NCBI RefSeq assembly: GCF_050942215.1
Contig: NZ_CP192056.1
Coordinates: forward strand, 124,001 to 188,000
Reading direction: 5' to 3'
DNA length: 64,000 bases
Source: Sphaerimonospora sp050942215
GTDB lineage: Bacteria > Actinomycetota > Actinomycetes > Streptosporangiales > Streptosporangiaceae
Below, piece by piece: positions 32,471 through 40,216 of the stretch; the stretch's first letter is position 1; each line of letters opens with the position of its first letter. The notes under the pieces were generated by a model, which searched no databases, had not been told where the DNA came from, and saw only the letters and a program-made list of their open reading frames with translations. The translations under genes were made by a program, and so were the position numbers.

Positions 32471-33289
32471 TCACATCGTTACCTGGACTGCCGTTGCGTC
32501 ATCGAACGCCTTGCCGCGTGGCCAGCGTTCGCCCTCGGGGTCGGAGTGCTCGGCCTCCCGGACGCGGCGGATCAGTTCTGCCGGGCCGTGCTGGTCGAGG
32601 ATGTCGAGGGTGTCGTGCCAGGTGGCGAGGTGGAAGCGGTCGACGAGGCGGGATGCGCCGTCGCTGATGAGCGCGGCGGCGCGGATCTTGTCGGCGGGGG
32701 CGGTGCCGGTGAGGGCCTGTTGGGCTGCGAGGGGGTCGACGGAGGCGACCCAGAAGCCGCCGTCGCGGTTGCGGTGCGCGCGCAGGGCCTCGACGTACTC
32801 GCGGTGTGCGGCAACATGCTCGGGGCTGCTGGCGTCGAGGGCGTCCATGCGCGCCCGGTAGGCCGCGCCGACCTGGGCCTCTCGATCGTCGCAGATCACG
32901 ATCGGGTCTGCCATGTCGCCGGTGTCGAGGATGAGGACGGAGTCAGCCAGGACGAGCCAGTCCACGGCGTCGCCGGTATGGCGGAGCATGACCACGGTGG
33001 CCGAGGGCGAGCCCGGATGGGACAGGTCGCAGGTGGCCTCGTGCAGGGTGGCGACCGTCTTGATGCCGTGGGCGAGGATCTCGGCCAGGGGAGCGGCATC
33101 GTGCTTCATCGAGGCGAGCAGGGTCGAGCCCAGGGTGCGGACGTACCAGGTGATGCCGTGGAGACATCCGCAGTCGGAGCCGGGCGGGGTTCCGACCCCG
33201 TCCAAGAGGACTGCCGCGTCTGCGGTGGCGGCGACGAAGTCTTCGTTGACGTGGCCGGGGGCCGCTTCGGTGGCCAGGCAGACGCGCAC
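32471..33289 (-). CDS. PP2C-like phosphatase domain protein of AICE type
   Basis: 272 residues with PP2C-like motifs: HVNEDFVAATADAAVLLDGV (the Asn-Glu-Asp metal region and a DG pair), SATVVMLRHTGDAVDWLVLADSV and, near the end, KAFDDATAVQVTM (the DDAT metal motif). It therefore probably keeps a metal-dependent phosphatase fold. Homologues sit beside an HTH regulator in many streptomycete elements and are often mislabelled integrase. GTG start at 33289, four bases after the HTH gene stop, so the two are co-translated. Confidence 0.8.
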   Translation of the reverse strand: MRVCLATEAAPGHVNEDFVAATADAAVLLDGVGTPPGSDCGCLHGITWYVRTLGSTLLASMKHDAAPLAEILAHGIKTVATLHEATCDLSHPGSPSATVVMLRHTGDAVDWLVLADSVLILDTGDMADPIVICDDREAQVGAAYRARMDALDASSPEHVAAHREYVEALRAHRNRDGGFWVASVDPLAAQQALTGTAPADKIRAAALISDGASRLVDRFHLATWHDTLDILDQHGPAELIRRVREAEHSDPEGERWPRGKAFDDATAVQVTM

Positions 33290-33293
33290 GCGT

Positions 33294-34139
33294 TCAGTCC
33301 TCCTCGTGCCGGTACAGCGGGCTTGCCAGTTCCGCGTTCACTGGTTCCCCCGTGTTCGGGTCGTATTCGACGCCGACCACACAGGAAAAGCGCCGGTCGG
33401 CCACCTGCCCCCACAGCGTGGTGATGTCGGTGGTGAGCAGGCGCACGACGCCAAGGGAGCCTTGGGGGTGGATGCCGGTGAACACCAGCACGTTGCCGTT
33501 CCCGTCCGGCCGGGCCAGGCGGCCGAGATAGGCGTAGTCGACCGGGCGGGGCGGGGTCGAGTCGGAGCCGGAGCGGTAGACCGTCCCGGTACAGCGGTCG
33601 CGCAAGGTCCACGGGCCGTCATCGGCCTTGACCCACTCCAGCACCGGATCGGACTCATACAGGGCGCCCATGACCGGCGACAGCTTGGGCCCGCAGATCA
33701 CGATCAGGTTGGGCCGGTTGAGGTCGATCTCGCCGCCGAGGGGGACGTGTTCGAGGTCCAGCGACAGGCCGAAGCCGCGGGCGAGGTCCTCGATCCGTTT
33801 GGCCGCCGTCACGTCCTCCATCGCGACGACAGGGCGGGCGTTGCCGGCCTCCTGCTTGAGTGGGGTGGCCAACGTGATGGTGCCGGTGCCGAGGAAGACC
33901 CCTTCCGGGGCGGGGCCGGTGTGGCGGATCTGATGGATGCGCCCCCGTGACAGGCCGGCCTTCTCGGCGATCTGCGCGTACGACATGCCCTGGGCGTGCA
34001 GTTCTTGGATGACCCGGCGGCGCAGTCGGGCGAGTTCGGTGACCTCTTGTTGTGCGGCGTTGAGGCGTTCGGTTGCGGCCCTGAGCAGGAGATAGGGGTC
34101 GTCGATCGCGGCGATGCGCTCAAGGTCGCTGGGTGGCAC
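33294..34139 (-). CDS. Sigma-region-4-like HTH regulator of the element
   Basis: 281 residues. An N-terminal coiled segment (RAATERLNAAQQEVTELARL) leads into a helix-turn-helix, HAQGMSYAQIAEKAGLSRGR-IHQI, similar to sigma region 4 or ParB-type HTH. The remainder (IEDLARGFGLSLDLEHVPLG, PNLIVICGPKLSPVMGALYE, VDYAYLGRLARPDGNGNVLV) is a conserved but unnamed domain of such element proteins. GTG 34139 follows GAGGAGG. Directly upstream is the palindrome TAGACGA-AATG-TCGTCTA, so autoregulation is plausible. It pairs with the PP2C-like gene. Confidence 0.75.
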   Translation of the reverse strand: MPPSDLERIAAIDDPYLLLRAATERLNAAQQEVTELARLRRRVIQELHAQGMSYAQIAEKAGLSRGRIHQIRHTGPAPEGVFLGTGTITLATPLKQEAGNARPVVAMEDVTAAKRIEDLARGFGLSLDLEHVPLGGEIDLNRPNLIVICGPKLSPVMGALYESDPVLEWVKADDGPWTLRDRCTGTVYRSGSDSTPPRPVDYAYLGRLARPDGNGNVLVFTGIHPQGSLGVVRLLTTDITTLWGQVADRRFSCVVGVEYDPNTGEPVNAELASPLYRHEED

Positions 34140-34180
34140 GGTGGTTCCTCCTCGCTGGTGCTCCGCAGAGTCTAGAGCCC

Positions 34181-34198
34181 TAGACGAAATGTCGTCTA
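34181..34198. promoter_or_regulatory. Perfect palindrome before the HTH gene
   Basis: TAGACGA-AATG-TCGTCTA, seven perfect base pairs per arm, preceded by a further TCTAGAGCC. About 42 bases upstream of the GTG at 34139. Shares CCCTAGAC with the pra-promoter repeat. Confidence 0.65.
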
Positions 34199-34295
34199 TC
34201 CCTCTGGATAGGACGGGTTGGAGGGGTTTGCCGGTTTTTGAGTCCACGGCTCGGATCGCTGAGCGTCGGTTGGGGACCCCACGCGGGCTCACGGG

Positions 34296-34487
34296 TCACC
34301 GCGCCATGCCCGACAGTACCGCCGCCCACATCTCATAAGCGCGGGGGATGGGCCAGCGGTGCGTCTCGTGGACCTCGGGGGAGCCCTCCCGCTGGAGGGT
34401 GCGGCGGATGAATCCCTGACCGCCTGCCGTGCACAGCTCGTAGACGGCAAGCGGAACGTGCGGGCTCAAGCAGCGATTCAGCGGCAT
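34296..34487 (-). CDS. Small conserved element protein, 63 residues
   Basis: MPLNRCLSPHVPLAVYELCT, then GFIRRTLQREGSPEVHETHR and WPIPRAYEMWAAVLSGMAR. A coherent, balanced composition without low complexity. The ATG lies inside the last codons of the ATP-binding fragment upstream (10-base overlap), the usual sign of translational coupling. Not recognised as a named family; no membrane segment or signal. Confidence 0.6.
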   Translation of the reverse strand: MPLNRCLSPHVPLAVYELCTAGGQGFIRRTLQREGSPEVHETHRWPIPRAYEMWAAVLSGMAR

Positions 34488-34735
34488 GACGCCACCCCCA
34501 ACATAGCTGTGACCGGAGCAGTTGCCGGGGCGGCCAGTGTCGGGGTGACCTTGAGCAGCGCCCAGACGGTACGGCCCGCCATGTCGCCGCGCACGCCCCA
34601 GGAGTCGGCCAGGCAGGACACCAGCAGCAGCCCGCGCCCGCTCTCCTCGTCGTCGTGCTCGTCGAGGTGCGCGCAGTCGTGAACGACGGCCGGGACGTGA
34701 GGGCCGCCCTGGTCAACGACGCCGAGCCAGACCCG
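34478..34735 (-). pseudogene. C-terminal fragment of RsbW-like ATP-binding protein
   Basis: About 85 codons match the end of a GHKL anti-sigma kinase: EPDRVWLGVVDQGGPHVPAV, then EESGRGLLLVSCLADSWGV and GRTVWALLKVTPTL. The G2 box GRGLLLV and the strand before it are clear. A TAG stop precedes it in frame, there is no start codon in range, and the N box half of the domain is absent from the upstream sequence, so the gene is truncated at its 5' end. Confidence 0.65.
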
Positions 34736-34895
34736 GTCGGGCTCGGCCTGGCGGCGCTACGCGCCGCCTCGCGGCCCTGCGCCCGCTCGGCGGCCGGGCA
34801 TGCGGCCTGGGGGCCGGTCCCTGCCGCCAGCGGCTCAGGCCGCGGACCGTATAGAGAGCGCCCCACCCGCCGCACTCGCCTGCAACGATGATCGC

Positions 34896-35222
34896 ATGAG
34901 CGACATGGTCCTTGAGATTGCAGACCTCCGCCGACTGTCTACCCTGCTCCTGGACGCCGTGGAGCGGCGACATGGCGCCCGAATCGACCTCTCACGGTGG
35001 AACGTCGACTACTACTGGGACATCCCTCTCCAGGCCGCCTTCGACATCTACAGTGATCCAACCCGACACGTCGGGTGCGGTCAGATCAGTGACGACCTGG
35101 CTGAGCTGCACGACGCGCTTGATCGCTCGAAGAATGACGACGTGATCCTCTGGCACGACCTAACGCATCTCTCCGGGCTACTACGAGCCCTGGCCATCGC
35201 TGATCTCGCCAACACAGCTTGA
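34896..35222 (+). CDS. Small acidic protein, immunity-like
   Basis: 108 residues, acidic: MSDMVLEIADLRRLSTLLLD, DYYWDIPLQAAFDIYSDPTR and GCGQISDDLAELHDALDRSK. The layout (acidic, helix-rich, an IPxxxxYDIYxxP-type loop, conserved GQLSDD-like stretch) resembles single-domain immunity proteins found in toxin-immunity islands, but I cannot name the family. No toxin gene adjoins it. Base composition is lower in GC than neighbouring chromosomal genes, consistent with cargo. Confidence 0.6.
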   Translation: MSDMVLEIADLRRLSTLLLDAVERRHGARIDLSRWNVDYYWDIPLQAAFDIYSDPTRHVGCGQISDDLAELHDALDRSKNDDVILWHDLTHLSGLLRALAIADLANTA

Positions 35223-35543
35223 TCTAAATGCCTCCGGCGGGGGCCTCCGGCTCCGGGATGCCACGGAGCTGGAGAGCGCGGGCCGCAAATGGCTGAGGTG
35301 GAGCCGCGCATCCCGCCTGCCCTCGACCCAGGCGGAGCCCAGCAGACCAACTCCTCTGGCCCAAGCCCGTCTGTGCCCCTTGGCGTCCAATGGCCGAGGA
35401 ACGGCGACCGGCTGACGTACACGCGAAGACGGGCTTGCGTCTCCGTCGCTGGCCCGCTGTCGCTTCGCGATGGGTCAATGGCATACGGGATGCGCGGACG
35501 GGGGAGGAGTGTGCGGGCCGCACTTGCATGACACCATCGCCTC
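35223..35543. other. Intergenic, no gene recognised
   Basis: 321 bp. Short open frames on both strands have Arg/Pro/Ser-rich shadow composition. I see no promoter, repeat or coding remnant I can name. Confidence 0.4.
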
Positions 35544-35747
35544 ATGGAAGACACGCCGGAGTCGTTGCGTGACCGGATAATTGAAGAGATCATGGACGCG
35601 CTCGCGCTAGGCGATCTCGGCATACAGTCCGATGCGTACGCCATCCAAAGGAGCTCGGATGGGTCGATCGTCGCGGAATTCTTCGATCAGGATCAGATCT
35701 ACGTGATCAGCGTCGTGAGTCGTGAGCGCGGAATATCCGCGGAATGA
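35544..35747 (+). CDS. Small hypothetical protein, 67 residues
   Basis: MEDTPESLRDRIIEEIMDAL followed by LGIQSDAYAIQRSSDGSIVA and FFDQDQIYVISVVSRERGIS. Composition and codon use are protein-like and AT-richer than the chromosome; predicted one helix and a short beta sheet. No clear ribosome site. Not recognised; possibly another immunity-type cargo gene. Confidence 0.5.
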   Translation: MEDTPESLRDRIIEEIMDALALGDLGIQSDAYAIQRSSDGSIVAEFFDQDQIYVISVVSRERGISAE

Positions 35748-35890
35748 TCTTTGCGGCCATGGCTGTCGCAAGGGGCTGAACGCCAGGTCAGAGGCCATGA
35801 CGAGCCGGGACGCTGTAAAGCCGCCGACAGTTCGCGAGCAGACCAAGGCCGCCGGGTCCCCCTCAGGCGGGTCGACGGCACACGGGATGA

Positions 35891-36220
35891 TCAGGAGAGT
35901 GGAGGCGTCCGCGGTCGCGTGGGAAGTTCGCCTGCAGCTGCTCGCGTAGCCCACAAGCGCAGATCACCGATCACCCTGGCCAAGCGATCATCGTCAGCCG
36001 CCCCGGCCGGCGCCCACGGCTGAGTCCTCAACTCGCACTCTCCATCGAGATCAGCCCACAGCCACTGAAACGAGTCTCTGATCTCAGGCTCACGAGGGTC
36101 CGATGCTTCAAAGAGCCCTCGAAGATCGTCAACCAACTTAGGCAGCGATATCCGGCCCGAGGCGTACAGGTCGAGGTGTTCGACCATGCGGCCGATCAGC
36201 GTTCGCTGGTAGTCCTCCAC
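35891..36220 (-). CDS. Hypothetical protein, possible immunity cargo
   Basis: With GTG 36220 as start, 109 residues: VEDYQRTLIGRMVEHLDLYA, SLPKLVDDLRGLFEASDPRE, SFQWLWADLDGECELRT. Helical and acidic, with a conserved-looking core (YxRxLIxxMVxHLxxYxxGxISLxxLVxDLRGLFEASD) of the kind found in stand-alone immunity proteins. The open frame extends upstream to 36580, but that part has non-coding composition. The start is uncertain; family not named. Confidence 0.55.
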   Translation of the reverse strand: MEDYQRTLIGRMVEHLDLYASGRISLPKLVDDLRGLFEASDPREPEIRDSFQWLWADLDGECELRTQPWAPAGAADDDRLARVIGDLRLWATRAAAGELPTRPRTPPLS

Positions 36221-36685
36221 AAGGTCACATTCTTGATCGTATGCAATTAGCGTGCAATTAGTCAGGGGAACGAGGGGGCAACCACGGTTACTCCTGACCG
36301 GCCCCACGCCCAGGTCAGCACCACTACGAGCCGTGATCCATGCACTTCCCAAGCTGACAGCCTGTTCTTTCCCGCAGCCCTTACGATCGCCTTGCTGTGG
36401 CTGGTCGCCGTACATGGTTAGGGGCGATCGACGGTCCGGGGCTTCGTTCCTCAGCCCCGGACCACCGGAACACCATGTAGGTACGCGGGCGGGCTCCTCG
36501 GCGGACCCTCGTGATCGAGTATGGGCTGATGGAGTTGGCGGCGACCTGGTTTCGGGAGCCACCTTGGGAGCCACCCGCATGGACGATCACGAACTGAGCC
36601 GAACGAACCTGAACGGCGGGGCGACCGCCGACCAGCACGGCGAACGATCCTGAACGACACTGGAGATCGTTTGGGGACCTACGGA
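36221..36685. other. Intergenic, no gene recognised
   Basis: 465 bp between two minus-strand cargo genes. Nothing with protein-like composition; probably the upstream region of the 109-residue gene plus debris of older insertions. Confidence 0.35.
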
Positions 36686-37200
36686 TCAGAAGGCCATGCT
36701 GTACCGCGTGTAGTAGTCGCCAGGCGGAGTGAACTCCATCCCGTTCTCGTCAAGCGCGTTGTAGATCGTCACTTGGCCGTTCGGAAAGCCGAACCCCAAG
36801 GACACGATCGTCCCCTCCACGAGATCCCTGTTCCTCCACATCAGCAGCTCCACTGCCGAACAAGGCTGCCCGACCAGCGCGGTGAGTTCATCCGGGGTGC
36901 ATCGTCTCGCCACGCGAGGTGAAAGTCCGGCCAGTCCGGCGAGCGCGCTGGATCGATGGTGTTCCAGGTGATGGAGAGCTCGTCCAACTTCCCGTGGTTG
37001 ATCTCGACCTGTTCGCCCTCGAAGTCCAGGAGGACCGGGCCGTCGGCGAACCACTTGTCCTCGTCAAGGTCCCACACCAGCAGCGCTCGGGTCAGTCGCC
37101 GGTCGACGAGGCGGCCCAGTCTCGCCCCATGAGTGGCAGTGATCGCCGAGCGTCCGCTCAACCATTCCGGCCTGTATCGGGGGATTCCGAAGTTGAACAT
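36686..37200 (-). pseudogene. Cargo protein split by a one-base deletion
   Basis: ATG 37200 begins MFNFGIPRYRPEWLSGRSAI and continues through TRALLVWDLDEDKWFADGPV, VLLDFEGEQVEINHGKLDEL to DFHLAWRD; the sensible continuation (CTPDELTALVGQPCSAVELL, MWRNRDLVEGTIVSLGFGFP, NGQVTIYNALDENGMEF) is one frame over. Adding one C near 36902 joins them into about 171 residues. The content looks like a conserved single-domain cargo protein, possibly another immunity protein, whose family I do not recognise. A sequencing error at one base would make it an intact gene. Confidence 0.65.
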
Positions 37201-37274
37201 TCAGTGATTGTGCCGGATGCCGTCGCCGGGGCTTCTCGGGCTGTCGGCCTCCGCTCACCCGGTGAGAGCATCAG

Positions 37275-37583
37275 TCAGGGGGGTGAGACAGCATTGCCGA
37301 CGAAGTCTTGAAATGCTTCTAACACCTCACCGAGGTTCAGAGGCCCACATGCTCCTTCGAAGTGGATCCCGTTGCTCCAGGCGTGTACCCAGTCATCCTC
37401 GGCGCGTTCCACCACTAGGCGGTCCAGCAAGACCCCGGCAAGAGGCGTATTGACGAGGTCGATCTTCAGGTGCCATCCCGGATTGTCCAAGGTGTCGATT
37501 GTCACGCCGTAACTGTGCTGCCAGCCGTCATTGCAGCAGGAGGCGTACCAAGACTGAAGGAAGACGAGTGCATCCGTGATCAC
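37275..37583 (-). CDS. Imm53-family immunity protein
   Basis: 102 residues: ALVFLQSWYASCCNDGWQHS, GVTIDTLDNPGWHLKIDLVN and HFEGACGPLNLGEVLEAFQD. The WYxxxCxxxWxHSYGxxIxTLDNPGWxxxIDL and FEGxxGPLNLxEVL pattern is that of immunity protein 53, which protects against a secreted or contact-delivered toxin. No cognate toxin is in the window, so it is an orphan immunity gene at the right end of the element, 130 bp from the att copy. Intact, unlike the transfer genes. Confidence 0.75.
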   Translation of the reverse strand: MITDALVFLQSWYASCCNDGWQHSYGVTIDTLDNPGWHLKIDLVNTPLAGVLLDRLVVERAEDDWVHAWSNGIHFEGACGPLNLGEVLEAFQDFVGNAVSPP

Positions 37584-37716
37584 GTAGTGAGTCTGCCAGC
37601 CGTGCCCGTCGCGTGCCCGATGGGGCCGGAAACGAGGGGGAACAGCGGAGAGTCACGGGGAACGCGATCAGCTCCGTGAGCTGCGTATCCGCAAATCGAG
37701 CAAGATCGACATGCGT

Positions 37717-37761
37717 CTTTGCAAGCAGGAAGTCAGGGGTTCGAATCCCCTAGGCTCCACC
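37717..37761 (+). other. att copy 2: 45-bp tRNA-Ala 3' duplicate
   Basis: Identical over 45 bases to 29248-29292 of the tRNA gene. It is the right end of remnant 1 and the left end of remnant 2. Confidence 0.93.
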
Positions 37762-37772
37762 TCGAAAAAGAT

Positions 37773-37801
37773 ACCCCCGCCGGTGATCGTTCGACGGGGG
37801 T
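37773..37801. terminator. Hairpin after att copy 2
   Basis: ACCCCCG (37773-37779) pairs with CGGGGGT (37795-37801). It stands in the same position as the terminator after the tRNA gene itself. Confidence 0.6.
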
Positions 37802-37819
37802 GAGTGACTAACTGAGTGA

Positions 37820-38068
37820 CTACGCTCTGATCTCGCCAGGGAAGATCTCGTCCATGGCTTCAGCGCCCTCCAGCAGAACGGGCCGTAGCTGCTTCCGGTA
37901 GACCGTCTCTGTGACCACCGTGTTGGCGTGGCCCACCAGACGCGAGATGTCTTCGATAGGCACACCGGAGTCCAAGAGCAACGAGACGAAGCTATGCCGC
38001 ATCTCCTTCGGGGTCCACCTCTCGCTGTCGAGCCCTGCCGCGTGCAGAACCTTCCGGAAGTCGCCCAT
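37820..38068 (-). pseudogene. C-terminal stub of a second tyrosine integrase
   Basis: 82 codons of recombinase C terminus: GDFRKVLHAAGLDSERWTPK, EMRHSFVSLLLDSGVPIEDI (the HxxR equivalent MRHSF), GHANTVVTETVYRKQLRPVL (GHAN and the nucleophile Tyr). The region upstream of 38068 switches abruptly to the forward Cys-rich genes, so the first three quarters of the integrase were removed by a deletion. It belongs to a different integrase than the one at 29350, of the shorter SerxxLGH type. Confidence 0.82.
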
Positions 38069-38240
38069 GCTGGCCGACCTGCTCACGCCCACCCCGTGCC
38101 CGGACTGCGAGGGCGAGGGGCAAGCCCTGATCGCCCAGGTGATTGGCCGTGGGCTGCGCCGCCGCACCGTCCAGCAGTACGCCGCGTGCCTGACCTGCTC
38201 GGGTACCGGCCACACCCCGAACGGGGGCGAGAGCGCATGA
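38067..38240 (+). CDS. Small Cys-rich protein with two CxxC pairs
   Basis: 57 residues: TPCPDCEGEGQAL and ACLTCSGTGHTPNGG, two CxxCxGxG motifs like a DnaJ-type zinc centre. Similar tiny proteins occur in chains in streptomycete AICEs; role unknown, zinc binding likely. Its start lies at the deletion junction with the integrase stub, so its original upstream region is gone. It overlaps the next gene (ATGA). Confidence 0.7.
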   Translation: MLADLLTPTPCPDCEGEGQALIAQVIGRGLRRRTVQQYAACLTCSGTGHTPNGGESA

Positions 38241-38359
38241 CCCTCTTCGGCGCGTTCCGCTGCTGCACCTGCGGCGGTACCGGCCTGGTCAACGACGACC
38301 ACGGCCAGGCCACCACCTCCCGCGACTGCGACGGCACCGGAATCGACAACCACGACTAA
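38237..38359 (+). CDS. Tiny Cys-rich protein, 40 residues
   Basis: MTLFGAFRCCTCGGTGLVND followed by CDGTGIDNHD: CxCGGTG and CDGTG motifs again suggest a zinc knuckle. ATGA overlap with the preceding gene shows coupled translation. Confidence 0.65.
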   Translation: MTLFGAFRCCTCGGTGLVNDDHGQATTSRDCDGTGIDNHD

Positions 38360-38400
38360 CCCACCTGCCCAGAGCTGATCTACAACCCGGAAGGAAGGTC

Positions 38401-38511
38401 ATGGAATCCGACGACTGGAACCCCGTCTCCTGGTGCGTGCTGTGCGGGTGGTTCACCGACGACCCCCGTAACACCACCTGCGACTGCGACGACGGCATTC
38501 CCCGCTGCTAG
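38401..38511 (+). CDS. Tiny Cys-rich protein, 36 residues
   Basis: MESDDWNPVSWCVLCGWFTD followed by NTTCDCDDGIPRC. Two Cys pairs, acidic. A strong GGAAGGAAGG ribosome site lies four bases before the ATG. Third member of the Cys-rich run; function unknown. Confidence 0.65.
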   Translation: MESDDWNPVSWCVLCGWFTDDPRNTTCDCDDGIPRC

Positions 38512-38627
38512 AGACCCGACGTCTCAACCCCTCACCCATACGACGCCTCCACGAGAGCGGACAACGCCTGGCAGCAACCGCCCGTGACCGCGGTACAGGT
38601 GTTCAAGCGCCCAAAGGAGACACCAGT

Positions 38628-39683
38628 ATGCGCCACCTCCACCTGCTTGTGGGCGAAGGGGACGCCGATGATCGCTTCATCGTCGCAGGAGTGGCGCTCC
38701 TTCCCGAGGTGTGGTTTGACATGCGCGCACTGCGAGCGATAAATGCGTCGCTGGTGTCGTCGAAGATCTCCGTGCCTGTTTTATGCGCTCTGGCTATCCT
38801 GATGCCGTTGGCTCCCGCGGTCATTATGCCCAAGCCCGCGAACGTCGTCGTCGGTGCGGTCGTGGCCGCGCTGCTTGTGGTGCCCGTCGTGGTGCTGCGC
38901 CGCAGGCGGTGGGCGTCGCGGCTGGGCGCTGCGCTGCTGGCTCTGCTCGCCGTGGCCGCCGTCCTGCCGCCGTTCACCGGGTTCGGTGGGCCGAGCGAGG
39001 AGGAGATCCAGCAATATCTCGCGACCCAGGTCGCTGTTGGCGGACCCATCGACTTCGGGTTCGCCGCCTATGGCGGCGCATTGCGGTTCCTGCCCTGGGA
39101 CGCCAACGACCTGCTACTTCTCGCCGGGGCCTGCTTCGCCACGGCCGCGCTGCTGATGGCGCTCGGCCGCGCCGTCCATCGGAAGGGACGGCGTGAGCTT
39201 CGTCCGCTGCGCTGGCGGTGGCCATTGGTCTTGTGGGGCGTCGCCCTGGTGCTGGTGAGCATTCCTCAAGCAATGGTCTGGACTTCCCGCGCCGACGGGT
39301 CAGCCGAGTACTCGATCATGATTATGGACGGCAGCTGTTTCGGCGGCATGGAGGAGATCCTGCTCGGGCCCGCGACGGCCGTACTGATCCTGATCCCGCA
39401 GCCGATCGTGCTGGGGGTGGGCTTCGGGCTCTGGGTGCTGCTGGCACTCACCGGGCACCGGCCGCTGGGTCGGGTGGTGGGCTGGCTGACGTTGGTGCCT
39501 CTGGTGGTCCGTGACCTGATGATGAACTGGATGCCTGTGCTCGGGTGTGCACAGTCTTCGGACGAGGCGACCGATCCCGTCACGATTGCATGGGTCCTGG
39601 ACACGCTCCTTCCCATCGTCATGGTTCTGCTGGCGGTACGGGTGCGCCGAGCAGCGGCTCCGAAGGAGGAACAACCCGTATGA
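38628..39683 (+). CDS. Polytopic membrane protein, unknown function
   Basis: 351 residues with about eight predicted helices (for example VPVLCALAILMPLAPAVIMP, VVVGAVVAALLVVPVVVL, LLLLAGACFATAALLMAL, WPLVLWGVALVLVSI, TIAWVLDTLLPIVMVLLAVR). One long extracytoplasmic loop (QYLATQVAVGGPIDFGF). AAAGGAGA precedes the ATG. No catalytic motif recognised. Cargo of element remnant 2; an ancillary role in defence or transport is open. Confidence 0.72.
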   Translation: MRHLHLLVGEGDADDRFIVAGVALLPEVWFDMRALRAINASLVSSKISVPVLCALAILMPLAPAVIMPKPANVVVGAVVAALLVVPVVVLRRRRWASRLGAALLALLAVAAVLPPFTGFGGPSEEEIQQYLATQVAVGGPIDFGFAAYGGALRFLPWDANDLLLLAGACFATAALLMALGRAVHRKGRRELRPLRWRWPLVLWGVALVLVSIPQAMVWTSRADGSAEYSIMIMDGSCFGGMEEILLGPATAVLILIPQPIVLGVGFGLWVLLALTGHRPLGRVVGWLTLVPLVVRDLMMNWMPVLGCAQSSDEATDPVTIAWVLDTLLPIVMVLLAVRVRRAAAPKEEQPV

Positions 39684-39743
39684 GCGTGCGCACGCTTGTG
39701 CTGCTGAACTCAAGCCCGTAGGTCACCCACATAGGGCCAGTTG

Positions 39744-39815
39744 GCCGTCGGGCCATCAGCGGGCCATTAAGAACGGCCAACAGGGGTCAGTCACGGTCGC
39801 TCGCGGACGGCTGGT
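39744..39815. repeat. Dispersed repeat, copy A
   Basis: GTCGGGCCATCAGCGGGCC begins a 72-bp block that matches copy B (40624-40729) at about nine of ten positions, including AACGGCCAACAGGGGTC and CACGGTCGCTCGCGGACGGC. It overlaps the 3' end of vapC. Confidence 0.8.
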
Positions 39816-40216
39816 CGAGTGACGGGAACCACCGTGAGCAGATGATCCAGCCCTTTGAAGTCCTTTGGATTACAGGTGTAGAGCGGCATCTGATTGGCGA
39901 TCGCCACGCAGGCGATCATCAAGTCTGCTGTGCGGGGACGCGGTTTGCGGCCTGAGGCGATGACAGCGGTCCAGAGTTGGCCATACTCGCGGGCAGCGGT
40001 TTCGTCGAAGGGAAGAGGGTCGAACTCGGCCTCGGCGGCCTGCAGGATCTTCATTCGCTGAGCGAGTTCCTGTGGCCCGGACGCCACGAGTACGCCGACC
40101 GACAACTCTGCCGTTGTAATGGCGCTGATCGTCATCTCGTCGGGCAACTCGTCCGGGTCGATCCCAGCGCGCAGGATGAGGATGTTGGTGTCGAGCAGCC
40201 CTTGCGTGAGGGTCAT
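39791..40216 (-). CDS. vapC: VapC-type PIN-domain toxin
   Basis: 141 residues of PIN fold: LLDTNILILRAG (first Asp), ITTAELSVGV (Glu), RPRTADLMIACVAIANQMPL (two late Asp positions, TADLMIA) and TCNPKDFKGL. The four acidic residues of the Mg-dependent RNase site are present. It overlaps the antitoxin gene by four bases. The C-terminal codons run into the dispersed repeat. A degraded second copy of its last 45 residues is at 41905-42051. Confidence 0.9.
   Translation of the reverse strand: MTLTQGLLDTNILILRAGIDPDELPDEMTISAITTAELSVGVLVASGPQELAQRMKILQAAEAEFDPLPFDETAAREYGQLWTAVIASGRKPRPRTADLMIACVAIANQMPLYTCNPKDFKGLDHLLTVVPVTRPAVRERP

Larger units (their letters stand above)
29294..37716. mobile_element. 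Decayed pSAM2-like integrative element (AICE) remnant 1
   Basis: About 8.4 kb between two copies of the tRNA-Ala core. The minus-strand backbone is AICE-like in order: HTH regulator, PP2C-like protein, DUF4190, pra-like activator, small gene, ftsK/traB, integrase next to attL. Replication gene, excisionase, korSA and the integrase N terminus are missing, and ftsK, pra, one backbone gene and one cargo gene carry frameshifts, so the element cannot move by itself. Cargo at the right end is a set of small immunity-like genes. The lower GC of the cargo (35-37.6 kb) than the flanks points to transfer. Confidence 0.88.

Noticed and set aside
34333..34875. 180-codon reverse frame in the AICE remnant
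   Set aside because: Arg/Pro/Thr-rich out-of-frame reading of the ATP-binding fragment; the meaningful frame is the one at 34478-34735.
37717..37761. Second and third tRNA-Ala genes at 37717 and 40969
   Set aside because: Only the 3' half is present; acceptor 5' strand and D arm are missing, so they cannot encode a tRNA.
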